Source: Actinomortierella ambigua (Eukaryota; Mortierellomycota; Mortierellomycetes; Mortierellales; Mortierellaceae). Taken from it: DNA of 64,000 bases. The translations under genes and the position numbers were made by a program. The notes under the pieces are model-generated. The model was not told the DNA's origin. It saw nothing but the letters and a program-made list of their open reading frames with translations, and searched no databases. Below, piece after piece: positions 1 to 16,254 of this stretch. The DNA is taken from positions 56,357 through 120,356 of the forward strand of contig JAAAJB010000024.1 in NCBI GenBank assembly GCA_016098155.1, in the 5' to 3' direction. The stretch's first letter is position 1. Each line of letters opens with the position of its first letter.

Positions 1-2369
1 CGCTCTCGCGCAGCTCAAACATGACCTGGACGCACACAAAAATGGCGCTGAGGCAACAAGTCATGGTCATCCAGCCTTGCACGGACGAGAAGAGGTCGTG
101 CAACATGTGCTTGACGCCGTCCAGACCAATGCAAAAGCCAACCAAGTTGGCAATCATCATCAGCATGATATTGAACACGGCGCCGACGGCACACATATGG
201 CGGTAGTACGGCCACTTGCCCCATTTTTGCTTGGAAAACACTTTGGAGGCCACAATCTCGGGCAGGATGAACAGACTGATCAGCCAGCCCCATGCCAACA
301 GACGCAGCTCAATGTCGTGCCATACCGCCACAAACGTAAACACGGGCCAAATGTTCAGCGCCGCCTTTTGGGTACCGCCCAGCGGGATATAGATGTATCG
401 CAGGATCCACAGGTTGTAGCTCTTGTGCCAGCTGCGCCAAAAGCCCAGCGCCGAGTAGTTGTTCAACACACACCGGATCATGTTCTCCGGTGCCTCGATC
501 CCGTCCGCCAGCGCCCACAGTCGGAAGAATCGCCAGATGATGAGCAGCTTGAGCCAGATCAACACCAGGTTGAACAGACCCACCATGCAGATCTGAAGCA
601 CCGTGTTTCCATCCCAGGCCTCGCGCTTGCTGATCGCCACCATGTGCATGTAGTGCATCGTAAACTCCATCGTCAATAGCGCAAAAACAAGGCGTCCGAG
701 CCACATCAGCAGCGTCTTGCCCGGGATCTCCTTTGGGAACCTCAGCTGCGAAATAAAGTCGTTGAAGGTCATGATCGGTCCTGCGAGGTACAAGGGCGCA
801 TACAGCGCATACGCCAGGTAGTTGATAAAGTTGTAGTCCTCGGTGAATGCCGGTGCCTGCACACGGTCTTTGTCATTATGAGGTGCTCTGTCTCTGTCCT
901 CCTTCTATGCAGATCAGGCGCGAGATGCAAAGTTTCGGGGGGTAGAGGGGGTGGGGGGGAGGGAAAGAAAGGAAATGATTAGGGAAAACGGGGGGAGAAA
1001 GACACAGCACAGGGTCTGAACACAGAAAGAGAATGCCAGTCGAATGATTACCACAAGAGTCTCGCGCGTCTGCTGGCGCGACCAATAGTAGTCCATGTTG
1101 AAGGAGACGAGGCGGAGCATGGTAAAGTTGAAGTGTACGTGCCACCCACCGCTTGCTCCGCGGTTGTTATCCTATATTTGATGTTGTTGACAAGGGATGT
1201 CAAAATAAAAGGTCAGCGACACTTTAGTTTCTTCACAGTAAGCTACCCTCCTCATCAAGTGACCGGATTTCTTACAAGCCAAGACAGAGACTCGTGAAAG
1301 TCGGAAAAGTTGTATCCTTTGTAGAGCTCGTTCAGGAAGAGGATGGCGATATTATAGACCCAGGTAACGATAGGGACCCAGGGTGCTGAACCGCCAACCT
1401 TGGCAATGGCATAGTTGACGCTAGTGATGGCCAGGATCTTGAGGATGCTGTTGCCATACATAAAGTACAGGTAGACGACGGAGAAGGCGAGGAAGAAGTA
1501 GGCGCGGGGGAGACGCTGCAGGGGCGACTTGAGTGGTGTGACGGGTACAAAGACCTTTCGGAAGAGATGGCTCAGAGGCAGGTAGAGGGCGATGACTTTG
1601 GCCAGGAGAGGAAGGTTGTTCCGGAAACCTTTGTACTGGCCATCGCTGTTGTCCTATGGTTGTGTGAAATAAAGCAGATGTAGAGCCGACAGAGAAAACA
1701 AACAGCCATGATCAGCCTTTTCGTCCTGCAAAGGAGGAAGCGGGGGGTGGGTGGGTAGATGGGAACAATCGACGTCTCTTTCTCCACTGTTGGTGTGAGC
1801 AATTCCAAGGTGACCAGGGTCGTACCACTTTGTATCCAAAGAAGCCATCTTCGAGCAGATCCTCGATCTTTGCATAGTTTGGATTGTCCTCTAGATAAAA
1901 AACGCAATAGAGGGGAAAACAGCAATGGTGGAGAGTACACACGATATTAGCATAGCATAATCTCCCAATCCAATGGCCATCGTGTACATATTGACATTAT
2001 CTCTCTGAACAACTAGCCATTACTCGTGCTGGTCTCATGGGCAACCTTGAACATGTATGGCACGCAGATAAGGAAGATGACATAGTAGACATAAAACTCC
2101 TTGGTATGCCACAGCGAAGGCTGGGTTGTCCGATCGCGCACGCGTCGGGATTGGTAGCCTGTTGCGACGGTGGGTGGTGGCGGTGATCCTGCTGGATACG
2201 CTGGCTCAGCAGCTGACGACGACAGTTCGTGCAACAGACCTGCCTTTGTCGGATCGGGGGATGACCTCCGCGAAATATTCTCATGAGGTACAGACATGCC
2301 CGAGGCGTCGCCATCTGTCCTCTCCAGCAATGCATATTCCTCCTCGGCTGTCTCCTGTTTCTTCTTCAT
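1..2369 (-). CDS. GUP1: GUP1-type membrane-bound O-acyltransferase, 3' end off the window
   Basis: MBOAT-family protein of the ER, known in yeast for remodelling GPI-anchor lipids and once named for glycerol uptake. Five exons join in frame: 2369-2024, 1890-1826, 1653-1276, 1171 to about 1050, and 904 to the left edge. The N-terminus is cytosolic and Ser/Pro-rich, followed by a first membrane segment (FYVYYVIFLICVPYMF) and the family block NPNYAKIEDLLEDGFFGYKV. The MBOAT core follows with several hydrophobic helices and the conserved VWHDIELRLLAWGW, which contains the catalytic-type His. The sequence runs out at FELRES, close to the usual C-terminus, so only a short tail is missing. I chose the ATG at 2369 (MKKKQET); an in-frame ATG at 2468 would add a low-complexity leader that looks like 5' UTR. 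Family assignment is firm; the exact end of exon 4 (GTG|GTAATC or GTGGTA) is uncertain. Confidence 0.93.
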
Positions 2370-2650
2370 GTGATGGGTGGATGATGTGAGACGGGAGGGG
2401 GGAATTAAGAGTGTGTGAATAAGAAGGGGAGAAATACAGGGCAGCAAGAAGAAAGAGGGAGTGGTCAAACTCAGGACAACTACATACTGGATTTTTTTTT
2501 CTTTTTCAGGTGAAAGGCCGCTTGAATTTCAAGCCGATCCTGTTGAAAAGGGGGAAATTCCAAAAGCCTATTATTGCCTTGCGTCCAACTGAGAGCCGAT
2601 ATTTATAAACCCGATATATTCATCATATGCTCGCGTCTCAAGTCTATCAT

Positions 2651-7471
<4,821 letters not shown>

Positions 7472-7852
7472 GGTGGAGAGAGAATGAATGAATGAATGAG
7501 AGAATGAAGGAGGAGCGGGGGTTGAGTGGTTGTTGTACAGACAAGTAGAGAAGTTTAGGGAAGGAAGGACCGACAGTTAAAGGTGGGCCCCCCTTTTTGT
7601 TCCTGTCTAAAGGGAAACAAACTCTAAAGTTGGGGCAAATCCAATTGATTGTGCTGCGACCACTGAGCTGTGCGATCAGAGGGGTCTCGTTCTCTTTCTC
7701 CAAAGCCACACAACGTTTGAAACTTTCCTCCCATGCAAAGTGCAGCGCATTCATTCTCCATTCATTCATTCACTCACTCTGCTGATCAGCTGTGTAGCAC
7801 ACAACAGTAACAACAACAGAGAACAGACAGTTCACACCCTTCGCTGTCAGCC
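7472..7852. promoter_or_regulatory. Divergent promoter/leader region between TBCD and RPP30
   Basis: A 381-bp head-to-head intergenic region that must drive both genes. Each side carries a CATT-tetranucleotide tract read in the sense direction of its own gene: GAAT units at about 7483-7507 just upstream of the TBCD ATG, and CATTCATT/CATTCATTCATT at about 7748-7775 upstream of the RPP30 ATG. The middle holds a GGGCCC-containing block near 7588. No clear TATA box was seen. Promoter function is inferred from position only. Confidence 0.45.
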
Positions 7853-9562
7853 ATGTTCTACGACCTCAACATACCCGTCTCTGCTACAACAGGATCCGCT
7901 GCTGCTGCACAGGAGCAACTGGAGACCAAAAAGCGGGTCGAGCTGCTTGTTCACTGTAAGACCACCATACACAATCCAACAAGGCTGTGAGGCAAAGGGA
8001 GAGGCAGAGGCAGAGGCTACATATATTCTATCGTGACAGGAGGTCGTTGGTGCTGCTCGAGACAGTCTTTCACCAAATTCAGCTTGTGCTGCTTTCTTTC
8101 TGCAGTAGGATATCACGTGGTGGCGTACAATCACGAAGTTGTCGGCAAGTTGCCTCCGCACCATGTATGACAAGGCAGATCGATCGATCGACCCATCGCG
8201 TAGAGGACCCTATGAGTGCACCGTCGAATTGAACATTGGCCATTCTTTCTTGTTTGTTTTAATGAACGATATGCTACTTTTTCTTTCTCTTTTTCTCCCA
8301 TGTCTCGTGCTCGTGACAACTAGGTCAATCCAATCCAAAAACTCGATCTGCCAGGAGTCAACTTGAAGCAGTTGTCGCGATTGACGCTAGTTGTGGACGA
8401 CATGAGTCAAAACTATGGACTGGTATGGCCATCCATCGCAGGGCAACCCGTGAATCTGATATGATATGCCTTTGATCAAACCCCTGACCGGATTCTTCTT
8501 TTTTATCACCTACCCATCAGAACACGAGCAATCATGTGGTATCATCGTATGATCTGGTGGCTGTCCAACCGACCAACGAAAAACTCTTTCAGGCAGCATG
8601 TAGCACATTCGAGGTCGATATTATTTCACTGGACATGTCGGCTCGTCTCCCCTTCTATCTCAAGCACTCAACCGTAGGCATGGCCATTGAGCGCGGCATC
8701 TACTTTGAGCTTGGCTACAGTGCTGCGATCCGAGGTAAATATAGCAACGGACCGGGGAAAAAAAAAGACTTTCTGAGGCAACGACGATATCGAGGCCTGA
8801 ATGACTCTGTCTACAATACATTGTCCTTACTGATACGTTGAATCAACATCAACAACCATGTCCTTGTTCATTGACCAGATGCCAGCGCAAGGAGGAACCT
8901 GATCAGCAATGCCCAGAGTTTGATCCGCGTTACGCGAGGAAAGAACATCATCCTCACATCTCAGGCCATGCGTGCCATCGAGCTCAGGGGCCCTTACGAC
9001 ATTATCAACTTGTAAGCAGCTTTCATCTCACCCTTTCGAACCCCCCTTTTTTTTCTTTTCTCGAGGGCACATGCGTCATTGGGGTCTTGTGCTGAAAATC
9101 GTCATTCCTTCAAAAGCACTGACAACCCTTTTTTTTTTTTAACTTGCGCGTACCACATTATCTCCTATTGTAGCGGAGGACTCCTTGGCTTGAACCAGGC
9201 AGTCGCAAAAGAGTGTATCAGCTCCCATTGTCGTGCGGTAGCTGTACATGCAGGTATGATTGTGCTCCGACGCTTTTTGTTTTCAGTTTCTGTTGTGGCC
9301 GAGAGAAGCGTTTTTGTACGCCAACAGAAGATGAAGGAAAATAACCTTATCGCCTCTTTGCTTTTTTTTTTACCTTGACATTCGTATACTCCCCAACCTA
9401 GAAACAAGAAGGAATACCGTCCGAGCAGTGGCCTCAACGGAACCTATTGCGTCGCTGGCAGAGAATGAGCAATGGAAGCTGGGAACCAAGCGGAAAAAGG
9501 AGAGCCAACAGACCGAGGCTACTTCACTGCCGTCCAAGAAAGCAAAGGAGACCAAGTCGTAA
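7853..9562 (+). CDS. RPP30: Ribonuclease P/MRP subunit p30 (Rpp30/Rpp1)
   Basis: Protein subunit of RNase P and RNase MRP, acting in the nucleus on tRNA 5' maturation and rRNA processing. Seven exons join in frame: 7853-7955, 8106-8164, 8324-8422, 8521-8734, 8879-9011, 9174-9253, 9402-9562. The product is 282 residues, close to the family length of about 270-290. The start MFYDLNIP is the family's N-terminal signature. The PHP-like TIM-barrel end is visible as ARRNLISNA, RGKNIILTSQA, IELRGPYDIINFGGLLGLN and SSHCRAV. The C-terminus is a basic nuclear-type tail (GTKRKKESQQ, KKAKETKS). All introns use GT-AG and every junction was checked for phase. A-rich AATAAA-like sequence follows the stop. 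Confidence 0.94.
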
Positions 9563-9914
9563 CAGAAGAATAAAAAAATAAAACATATACAATCGAAAAA
9601 TAAGCTATTTGCAAAGAAACATAAAAAAAGAATTGGAGAACAGAAAAACAAAGTGTATATACATTGGGGATTTTCTATGGAGAGTTTGAGATTAGAAGAC
9701 CGACATGGTCCCCCTCGAGACTACAGAGAGAGAAGTACGCGGACTCGGGAACAGCATGAGAAAGAGAGAGAGAGAGAGAGAAAAAAAAGAAAAAGAAAAA
9801 AGGAGCAAAGGATGGTCGAGGTGGGAACGGGAGCTGGGTTTGCTATGTATGTGTTTTTCTTCTTTTCTTTTCAAAGGGAAAGGAAGGTTGGGGTAGCAAT
9901 AGAAAAAAAAAGGC
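9563..9914. other. Convergent 3' intergenic region, A-rich
   Basis: Lies between the RPP30 stop and the stop of the minus-strand membrane protein. It starts with overlapping AATAAA-like signals at about 9568-9585, which probably serve RPP30 polyadenylation. A GA microsatellite at about 9766-9781 runs into A-rich sequence. No gene seen. Confidence 0.5.
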
Positions 9915-10442
9915 TTATTGGTCCTTCTTCTCCTTGATGACCTGGCGCTTATCGCGACCAATGGCATAGGTCCACTGGTACAGACCCTTGGCGAGGCAGA
10001 CGAGCGAGAAGAGGAGGAAGCCAAGATCGACCTTGGCGGCGACGGGGATAAACTCGGCAGCCTTCTCGGCAGCGACCATGTTTACCTCGGGGATGGCATA
10101 GACGACACCGGCCAACATGAGGTCCTTGGTGACGGAGACCATGGAGGCGAGGAGGAAGAAGTAGTTGCAGGACTCAAACTTTTCCTCTTCAAAGCCAAAC
10201 GCGAAGAACGCGCCCTCGAGCAAGCCCAAGGTCAGGGTACGCACAATGTTGACGCCGAGCGAGATTGCGTACAAGAAGCGAGCCGATTCACCAGCCGCGA
10301 TCAGGGTGGGCGCGTAGGTGACGGGATGAGCGTCGGCCGCGATCAGATCAGCATCAGGGAACCATCGTCCGAAGGATGCAGCCAGGCCGTAGACGGCGAG
10401 GACGGCAACAAACTGCTCTTGGCTGAGGAATGTGTTTGACAT
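9915..10442 (-). CDS. Small polytopic membrane protein of unknown family
   Basis: Uninterrupted 175-residue open frame from an ATG at 10442. I do not recognise the family. Hydrophobic stretches at about residues 10-24, 55-72, 75-90, 98-118 and 135-152 suggest four or five membrane segments. Acidic loops (EEEKFES) separate them, and the tail is short and strongly charged (GRDKRQVIKEKKDQ), which favours a cytosolic C-terminus. There is no cleavable signal peptide. Codon use and hydrophobic patterning look real rather than random. A frame extension upstream of the ATG encodes only Phe/Leu/His low complexity from the (GAA)n tract and is taken as UTR. It is tandem with the SOD gene upstream on the same strand, with an 886-bp gap. 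Confidence 0.7.
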   Translation of the reverse strand: MSNTFLSQEQFVAVLAVYGLAASFGRWFPDADLIAADAHPVTYAPTLIAAGESARFLYAISLGVNIVRTLTLGLLEGAFFAFGFEEEKFESCNYFFLLASMVSVTKDLMLAGVVYAIPEVNMVAAEKAAEFIPVAAKVDLGFLLFSLVCLAKGLYQWTYAIGRDKRQVIKEKKDQ

Positions 10443-11328
10443 GGCAGAGGTATGGAACGGAGTGGGACAGAAGGCGAGATGATCCTGATGATGATGAAGA
10501 AGAAGAAGAAGAAGAAAAAAAAAAGAAAAAAAAAAAGAAAGCACACGTAGAAAAGAGGGCGAGACAGCGAGACGAGACAGGGGGATTCGGGTTCAGAACA
10601 CTGTCAGGCACCACCAACCCACAAATACACTCATCCAGGTGTTCAACCAATCAGCTGGCAGCACCAATTTTGGCTTCACAAGGTTCTGCACATTTTTTTA
10701 TACATACCCTTTTTTCCATATGTCGAGTCTGCTGCTGGTCGCTGACTGGAACAACGCGGGAGGGGAACGATGCTGTCTACTGGATAGAAACAAAAAAACT
10801 CACACAGCAGCACACAGCAGGGGGTACGATATTGGATATGATAGACACTGCACCACTCAACGGAGACTGGTCACAATCATAACTATGTATGAACAATAAC
10901 CCCACTTCTTGTATGGCCGAGAACAACAATTGAAAGCAAACACAATGACAAAGGAATGTTGTGGAGGACTAGATTATATATTTTTACTTTTAGGTGCTGG
11001 TGAGATAAGGCGACTCTCAAACACTTTGAGGACGCTTGGAAGGAAAAAAAAAACAAGTGTGTTTAGATTTGGGGAATGGGATCTACTCTACAAGAAAGAA
11101 AAAAGAAAAAAAGGAACCACCACGTATGGACATTGCCATGCGGTGCGGAAAGATTGTGTTATTATCTTGTTTTTGTCCACAGACTTTCAAGGGAATAGGA
11201 AGGGCGGATGGTAAGATTGTGGTTATGCTGGAGACGGCACCAATTGGGCTCACGAATAAAAGTGGCCGGGGAGGAAGAGGAGAGGTTGTTCAAAAGAAAA
11301 ACGTTTGTCTAGACTGCTGCTGCAAAAT
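10443..11328. other. Intergenic region with GAA/poly-A tract
   Basis: The 5' flank of the membrane-protein gene carries a GAT/GAA triplet run passing into A-rich sequence (about 10485-10540). The remainder up to the SOD stop is A- and G-rich with no open frame that looks coding and no recognised RNA. Confidence 0.5.
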
Positions 11329-12132
11329 TTAGAAGGCAAACATCATCAGGGCAACCATGCTGGAGAGGACCAGGGAGCCAGCGAGCTTGGTAGCGCTGCT
11401 CTTGTCCTTGTCACCACCAGTGTTGCCACCACCAGTGGTGTTGTTGCCACCGGTAGCGGCACCGGTCACAATGTCGGCGCAGGCAATGCGGGTCACGTTG
11501 TTGTGGATGACAACCGACCTGCCGACGATAGAGTTGTCGCCATCGAAGGTGATTTGGGTGTCGATGTAGCTGAAGCTGGCAACCTTGCCATCGGCCGTGC
11601 CATTCAGGTTGCCGTGCTTGCCAGCAAGGTCACCAACCTCGCAGCTGGCAAGGTTCTTAGGGTCGCAAGGAGCGGTGTTGTAGTTGACTTTGGTGGGGTT
11701 CTGGTGACCACCAGTAGCCGTGCAGTTGTTGTTGGGGCCAACGGGCTTCTCGTGGATGTGGTACTGGAAGCCGCTAGGAAGGACCTGGAGTGCGGTGGTC
11801 AGACCCTTGGCAACAGTGACAGTAACATTCACACCAGTAGCGACCTTCTCGAAAGAAATGGTGGCATCGATGTCGGCTAAAAAAGAAAAGGGACAAGGGA
11901 GGAGAAAAAAAAAAGACGAGTCGACGATGGTTTTAGTATTACTGTGTCCACATTCTGAACAATGCTATGGGAGAGGCGGAGATGGGAACACAGCAAAGAA
12001 AAAAGAGAATCCAAAAGGTAAAGTCGTACCCATGTTGATGTGTGCGCTGCCCTTGGTGGGGGCGGCGGCGGGGGTCTGTGCGGTGGCGAGGCCAGCAATG
12101 GCAAGGGCGGCAACGAGGTTCTTGAACTGCAT
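11329..12132 (-). CDS. Secreted, GPI-anchored copper-only superoxide dismutase-like protein
   Basis: Two exons, 12132-12030 and 11876-11329, give 216 residues. The N-terminus is a signal peptide (MQFKNLVAALAIAGLATA). The Cu/Zn-SOD beta-barrel shows the copper ligands: YHIHEKPV (two His), GGHQNP and SVVIHNN. The usual zinc-site region is altered. After GGH the sequence reads PTKVNYN with no second His, and the third His before VGDL is replaced by Glu, although the Asp of GDL is kept. That pattern matches fungal Cu-only SODs such as Candida Sod5, which dismutate superoxide at the cell surface. Two disulfide-type Cys flank the site. The tail is Gly/Asn/Thr-rich and ends in a hydrophobic segment (LAGSLVLSSMVALMMFAF) typical of a GPI signal. 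Copper-only activity and anchoring are inferred. Confidence 0.87.
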
Positions 12133-13930
12133 GATGTAGAGGAGTGTGGAAGGGTGTCAGAAAGAGCTGGGTGGGAAGAGAGTAGAGTGGGGTGGGTACG
12201 AAGGAGAGATGGAGAAAGACAGACGGACAGAGAGTGTGCGTATGTGAGTGTGTGCGTGTGCGTGAGGGGAGTGAGAGCTGAAGAAGAAAAAGAAAGGAAA
12301 GAGGAGAGAAAAGAAAAAGAGTCGGTGAGGGGAAGCAAGGCTCAACAGATATTTATATTAAAACAAGGACCATCTTTGCACGGCACACAGACATCGGCCC
12401 GACATAACACGCACTCACGCACACACACACACTCTCTCTCCCTCTCTCTTCTCTTATGTTATCAAGTACTTTACTGTACTCTTTAGTATCGTACCTTGCC
12501 ATGACCAAAAAAAAAATGTCACCGACATAGAACATACCACTGGCATTTGCGAGGCAAAATAAATGGGTGCCTCGCTCATCTCTTACTTGGGGAGTACATT
12601 CAAATAACTGTCTTTTGTTTGCAATGGGCGTACAAAAAAAATAACTTTCTTTAATTGGATCCTGTGGCACCCTCTATCTTTACCTCTCACACACAACTAG
12701 ACTACTCACTCACTACCATCACCACTACCACCCCGCGCGGTAGCACAACAATATAACTAAAAAGAATTCCCGCGACGACAAATTGAGGCTCTCGCTCTTT
12801 TTTGTTGCCACGAAAAGCTTGCCTGATGCTGCTGTTGCTCACCCCTCCAAGGGGGACCCTCCTTCTTGGACTTTGCAGTTAACAACAACAACAACAATAG
12901 CATCAACATATGACAAGAGATAAGACACAACTCACTCGCACACATTAGAATAACGAGGTTGTCAAGATGATGAAGAGAAAAGGCTGCGTACACTGCCTGC
13001 AAAGCCTCGTCACTCTTCCCCTCTCTCTCTCTCTCTCTCTCTCATAAACTCGAAAAAACACACACACACATACAGTGCACATTATTCTCTTTTAAAGACG
13101 ACTTTGAATGGGCAAAGGCGATGGTTGTTCTCCAATAATGGATGACAACAAAAAACGGGAAAAAAAGGGTGCAACACGACCAGGAAAGCGGGAAGCTAAG
13201 AGCGATTGTTTAAGAGAAAAAAAACGCACAAAGAGTTTAAGAGTGTGCGACGGAAGGAGGGAGCAAAGGGGTTAGGTAGGAAGGGGCTCGAAGGAGAGTG
13301 AGAGTGAGAGTGAGAGAAAAAGAGAGAGAGAGAGAGAGAGTGAAGCGACATGGCAGGTGAGCGTGTACTGCAGCGCCTGTATGTACAGTGCAGCAGCTGG
13401 GCCAACAACACGCTAAACAACCATGCTGTGCCTGGATACACTTCTCTCCTCACAAGTATGATATTACAACACCCGCCCGCCCCTTTCAAAGCCTTCTAAA
13501 ATTAGCCGTGTAAACTCTTCTCTCCACCACACACTTCACTGCATGGGCGGGCTTCAGGCAGATCCCATTGGGTATTTCAAAAAGTTCATTGAACAGAGTT
13601 TTCTCTTGGACCAAAACAGAGAGGGGAGGGAAGAACGGCAGCAGCCAACATGCCGTCTGCTGCTGTGGTATTTGTTTGGGGTGCTGCTGCTGTTGCTGTT
13701 GGGGCCCTGGGCCGAGGTACTGTACGGAAGGAAGGAAATTCTTTTCATACCATGTTCATGAGTTGTTTTTACCTCCCTCTCCCTCTCTCCCTCTCCAAAT
13801 AGTTCCCTCGTAAGAGAAGGAAGGGCATAGGAGGAGAGAGAGAGAGAGAGAGAGAGAAGACAGACAACGAAAGAAAAAGAAAAAAAAGGGATCATAACGA
13901 GAGAAAGAAAGACAATAACAAGGGCTCCGC

Positions 13931-13961
<31 letters not shown>

Positions 13962-14283
13962 TGTTTTCTCGGGGTGTCTGCGTGAGCCTATCTGGCTTCC
14001 TGCAGCAAACAACATGAAGGATCAAAGAACGGACCGCCTCACTCCTCCTCCTCGTGGTCGTCCTCACCTCCACCCACCTCGGCGCATTGTTTTCGTCGAA
14101 TAGTACCACCAGTATTCTCTTAGGGTAGTACCTTTGCCAAATCGAGTCTGGTTAAACTTCTCTTCCCAACACCACGATACTGCACCCCTACCTTCCCTCT
14201 GCAGAGCCGCAGAGAGAGGGTGGGATGTCTGTTTATGTCATGGACCCCTGATCGTGGACTCTGCCGACATTGTAGTTCACAGC

Positions 14284-14322
<39 letters not shown>

Positions 14323-16254
14323 CTCCTCCTCCTTCAATGCCCCACAGCCCTGCGCCTCTCCGCCTCGAGGCTCAAAGCGCACTGCACCGAACAGCACACT
14401 GCACTGAACTGGGCAAGTACGTGTACCCCGGGAACGATAATTTCGAGGGCGCTCCACTGCATAAATGTTATCAGACATGCCACACAGCGATCTTCATCTC
14501 GGGGAAAGAAACGTCCCGAAGATGCAGTGCAGTACAGCAGTGTACAGCGTAGACTACACACTTTCTTCCCGACAATTGAAGACCCCACCCAAGACTCACC
14601 CAAGAGGAGCCTGGAAGAAACAGGAAAAAAAGAAAAGTGGGAACAGGATACCCAGCAAAAAATAGCAAGCTATCCGCACAATGCTCTTTGGCTGTAGATG
14701 CCTCGTTGTGCTCTCTCGCGCCGTGCTCAACTCCAAACCTTCCAAGAAAGCTTAAGGTGAGCGGACATACAATCGAAAGTATCATCATGTTGGCGGCCAA
14801 GGAACATGGTTGTTGACGGACGGTGTAAATGATCTGGATTCTGGAGGTTCGTGGGCTCTGCCTACAAATGCTGAAAAACAGGCACCGTCCAATAGACTCT
14901 TCAAAGCAAAAAAGTACAATACTATACCCAGCGCCTACCAAGTGGAAAACAGGCTTCCTACTACATAAAGCGTCGAATAACAATGTGGCGATTGGGCAGA
15001 TGAACTCTCTGGGCATGAACAAAAGTTCCCCCCCGCCAAAGGCGACGGCACACGCTCTGATGGACCATGGGCTATGAGCATACACAACATTGATGTTTTA
15101 GAGGGCCAGATCCCGTGCGCTCGTGGGTAAAGCCTACGTACTGCGTGCCATACATCCTCTCTCTTCCATGTCATGTCAAGGAGCATCATCGCTGTGAGAA
15201 CAAGTTTGCTACGCACTGGCCTGGCGTTTGCGCAGACCAGTACACAAAGAAACATGTCTGGTACTACCCCAATCTCTCGATCTACGTCGTGTTTTGTTCG
15301 TGCCAAAGAACTCGACTTTGGATACTGCTCTATAGCAACTCAAGAGTACAGGTTGGCCGACGAATACGTACTCCTTGTAGTCCGACCAATTTCCACAATT
15401 AGGAGTACTTCGCCCGTATGTAGTAGATTCGAATCCTCCTTGGAACGAGGGCTATGAGCATCACAGAACGGCACTTCCCACTCCTTCCCCCACCGTTGAC
15501 GTGCAGAAATGGTACATCGTGGTTAAAATAGCTCGAACATAGGAGCTGTGTAAAACACCTTGCACCCACAATGAGACCGACCATTCTGGCGCTAAAACGT
15601 CATTGTACTCAGTTAGTCACATTGTTTCTAGCTAGACGCGGACTCCCACGTAGCGCTTGACCAGTAAGGGCCTGCTCTCCATTCTTGTTCTTCTCGGCTT
15701 GTCACTTCAGGAAGGCCTGTATGCACTACTACTCTCTGTAAACATTTATCGCTCTTTTCAATTCCTCTGGCCATCATAGTAGTCCAGGTTCGCGACAATG
15801 ACAGCAGGACTGACGGTGGCAGACAGTTGATAAGAGAGGGAAAAAGGGGATAAGTGTGATCTAACACTGGGCACAAGGCGAGCACCATGGACTCTATACA
15901 GGCGACATATCGTACTCTTGAACAAACTGCCTGAGCGGGTTACGCATGTGGCATTGAGCTTACTTCGCGCTGTGGTACAAGAATTAACGAGTGCTTTACA
16001 CTCTTTCGCGTTGGTTGTTACAACGTGAGCTGGTAAAAGCCGAGCCGATCAAATACCCCATATCATACAGAGGCTTTAGCCGACCCGAAGCAGAGTACAC
16101 TCCTTTTCAACGTGATATGAATACCAAGAATAAAAGTGTGTGTGCTCGAGCTGAATTTTTTTTTTTTTTGTTTTTGGTGGCGGGGAACTACCCAGCCACC
16201 TACCTATTGGAGGGGCACATCTCATGAACTCATGCGTCGTCTTGCATCAACACC
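12133..16254. other. 4.1-kb gene-free stretch rich in microsatellites
   Basis: No convincing protein gene on either strand. The open frames present are short and composed of Ser/Leu or Arg/Glu low complexity from CT/GA tracts. No tRNA, rRNA or snRNA was recognised. The first 200 bp (12133-12340) is the GT/GA-rich SOD promoter side. The segment 14700-16200 is ordinary-composition sequence with no family I recognise. Confidence 0.6.
13020..14331. repeat. Cluster of five CT/GA dinucleotide microsatellites
   Basis: Long CT runs occur at about 13020-13043, 13932-13953 and 14284-14331. GA runs occur at about 13321-13340 (preceded by GAGTGA units from 13296) and 13833-13858. The 14284-14331 tract is interrupted once by TTT and passes into CTC triplets. 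The runs alternate in strand sense. Confidence 0.9.

Noticed and set aside
77..679. 200-residue plus-strand open frame at the left edge
   Set aside because: It is antisense to the GUP1 MBOAT core, which shows clear family motifs; the plus frame has Gln/His/Pro composition without any motif.
14134..14697. 187-residue plus-strand frame in the microsatellite region
   Set aside because: A large part is translated CT repeat (Ser/Leu run) and the rest has no recognisable feature.
15380..15450. tRNA-like T-arm sequence GATTCGAATCC
   Set aside because: The flanks do not form a T stem, no acceptor or D-arm pairing was found on either strand.
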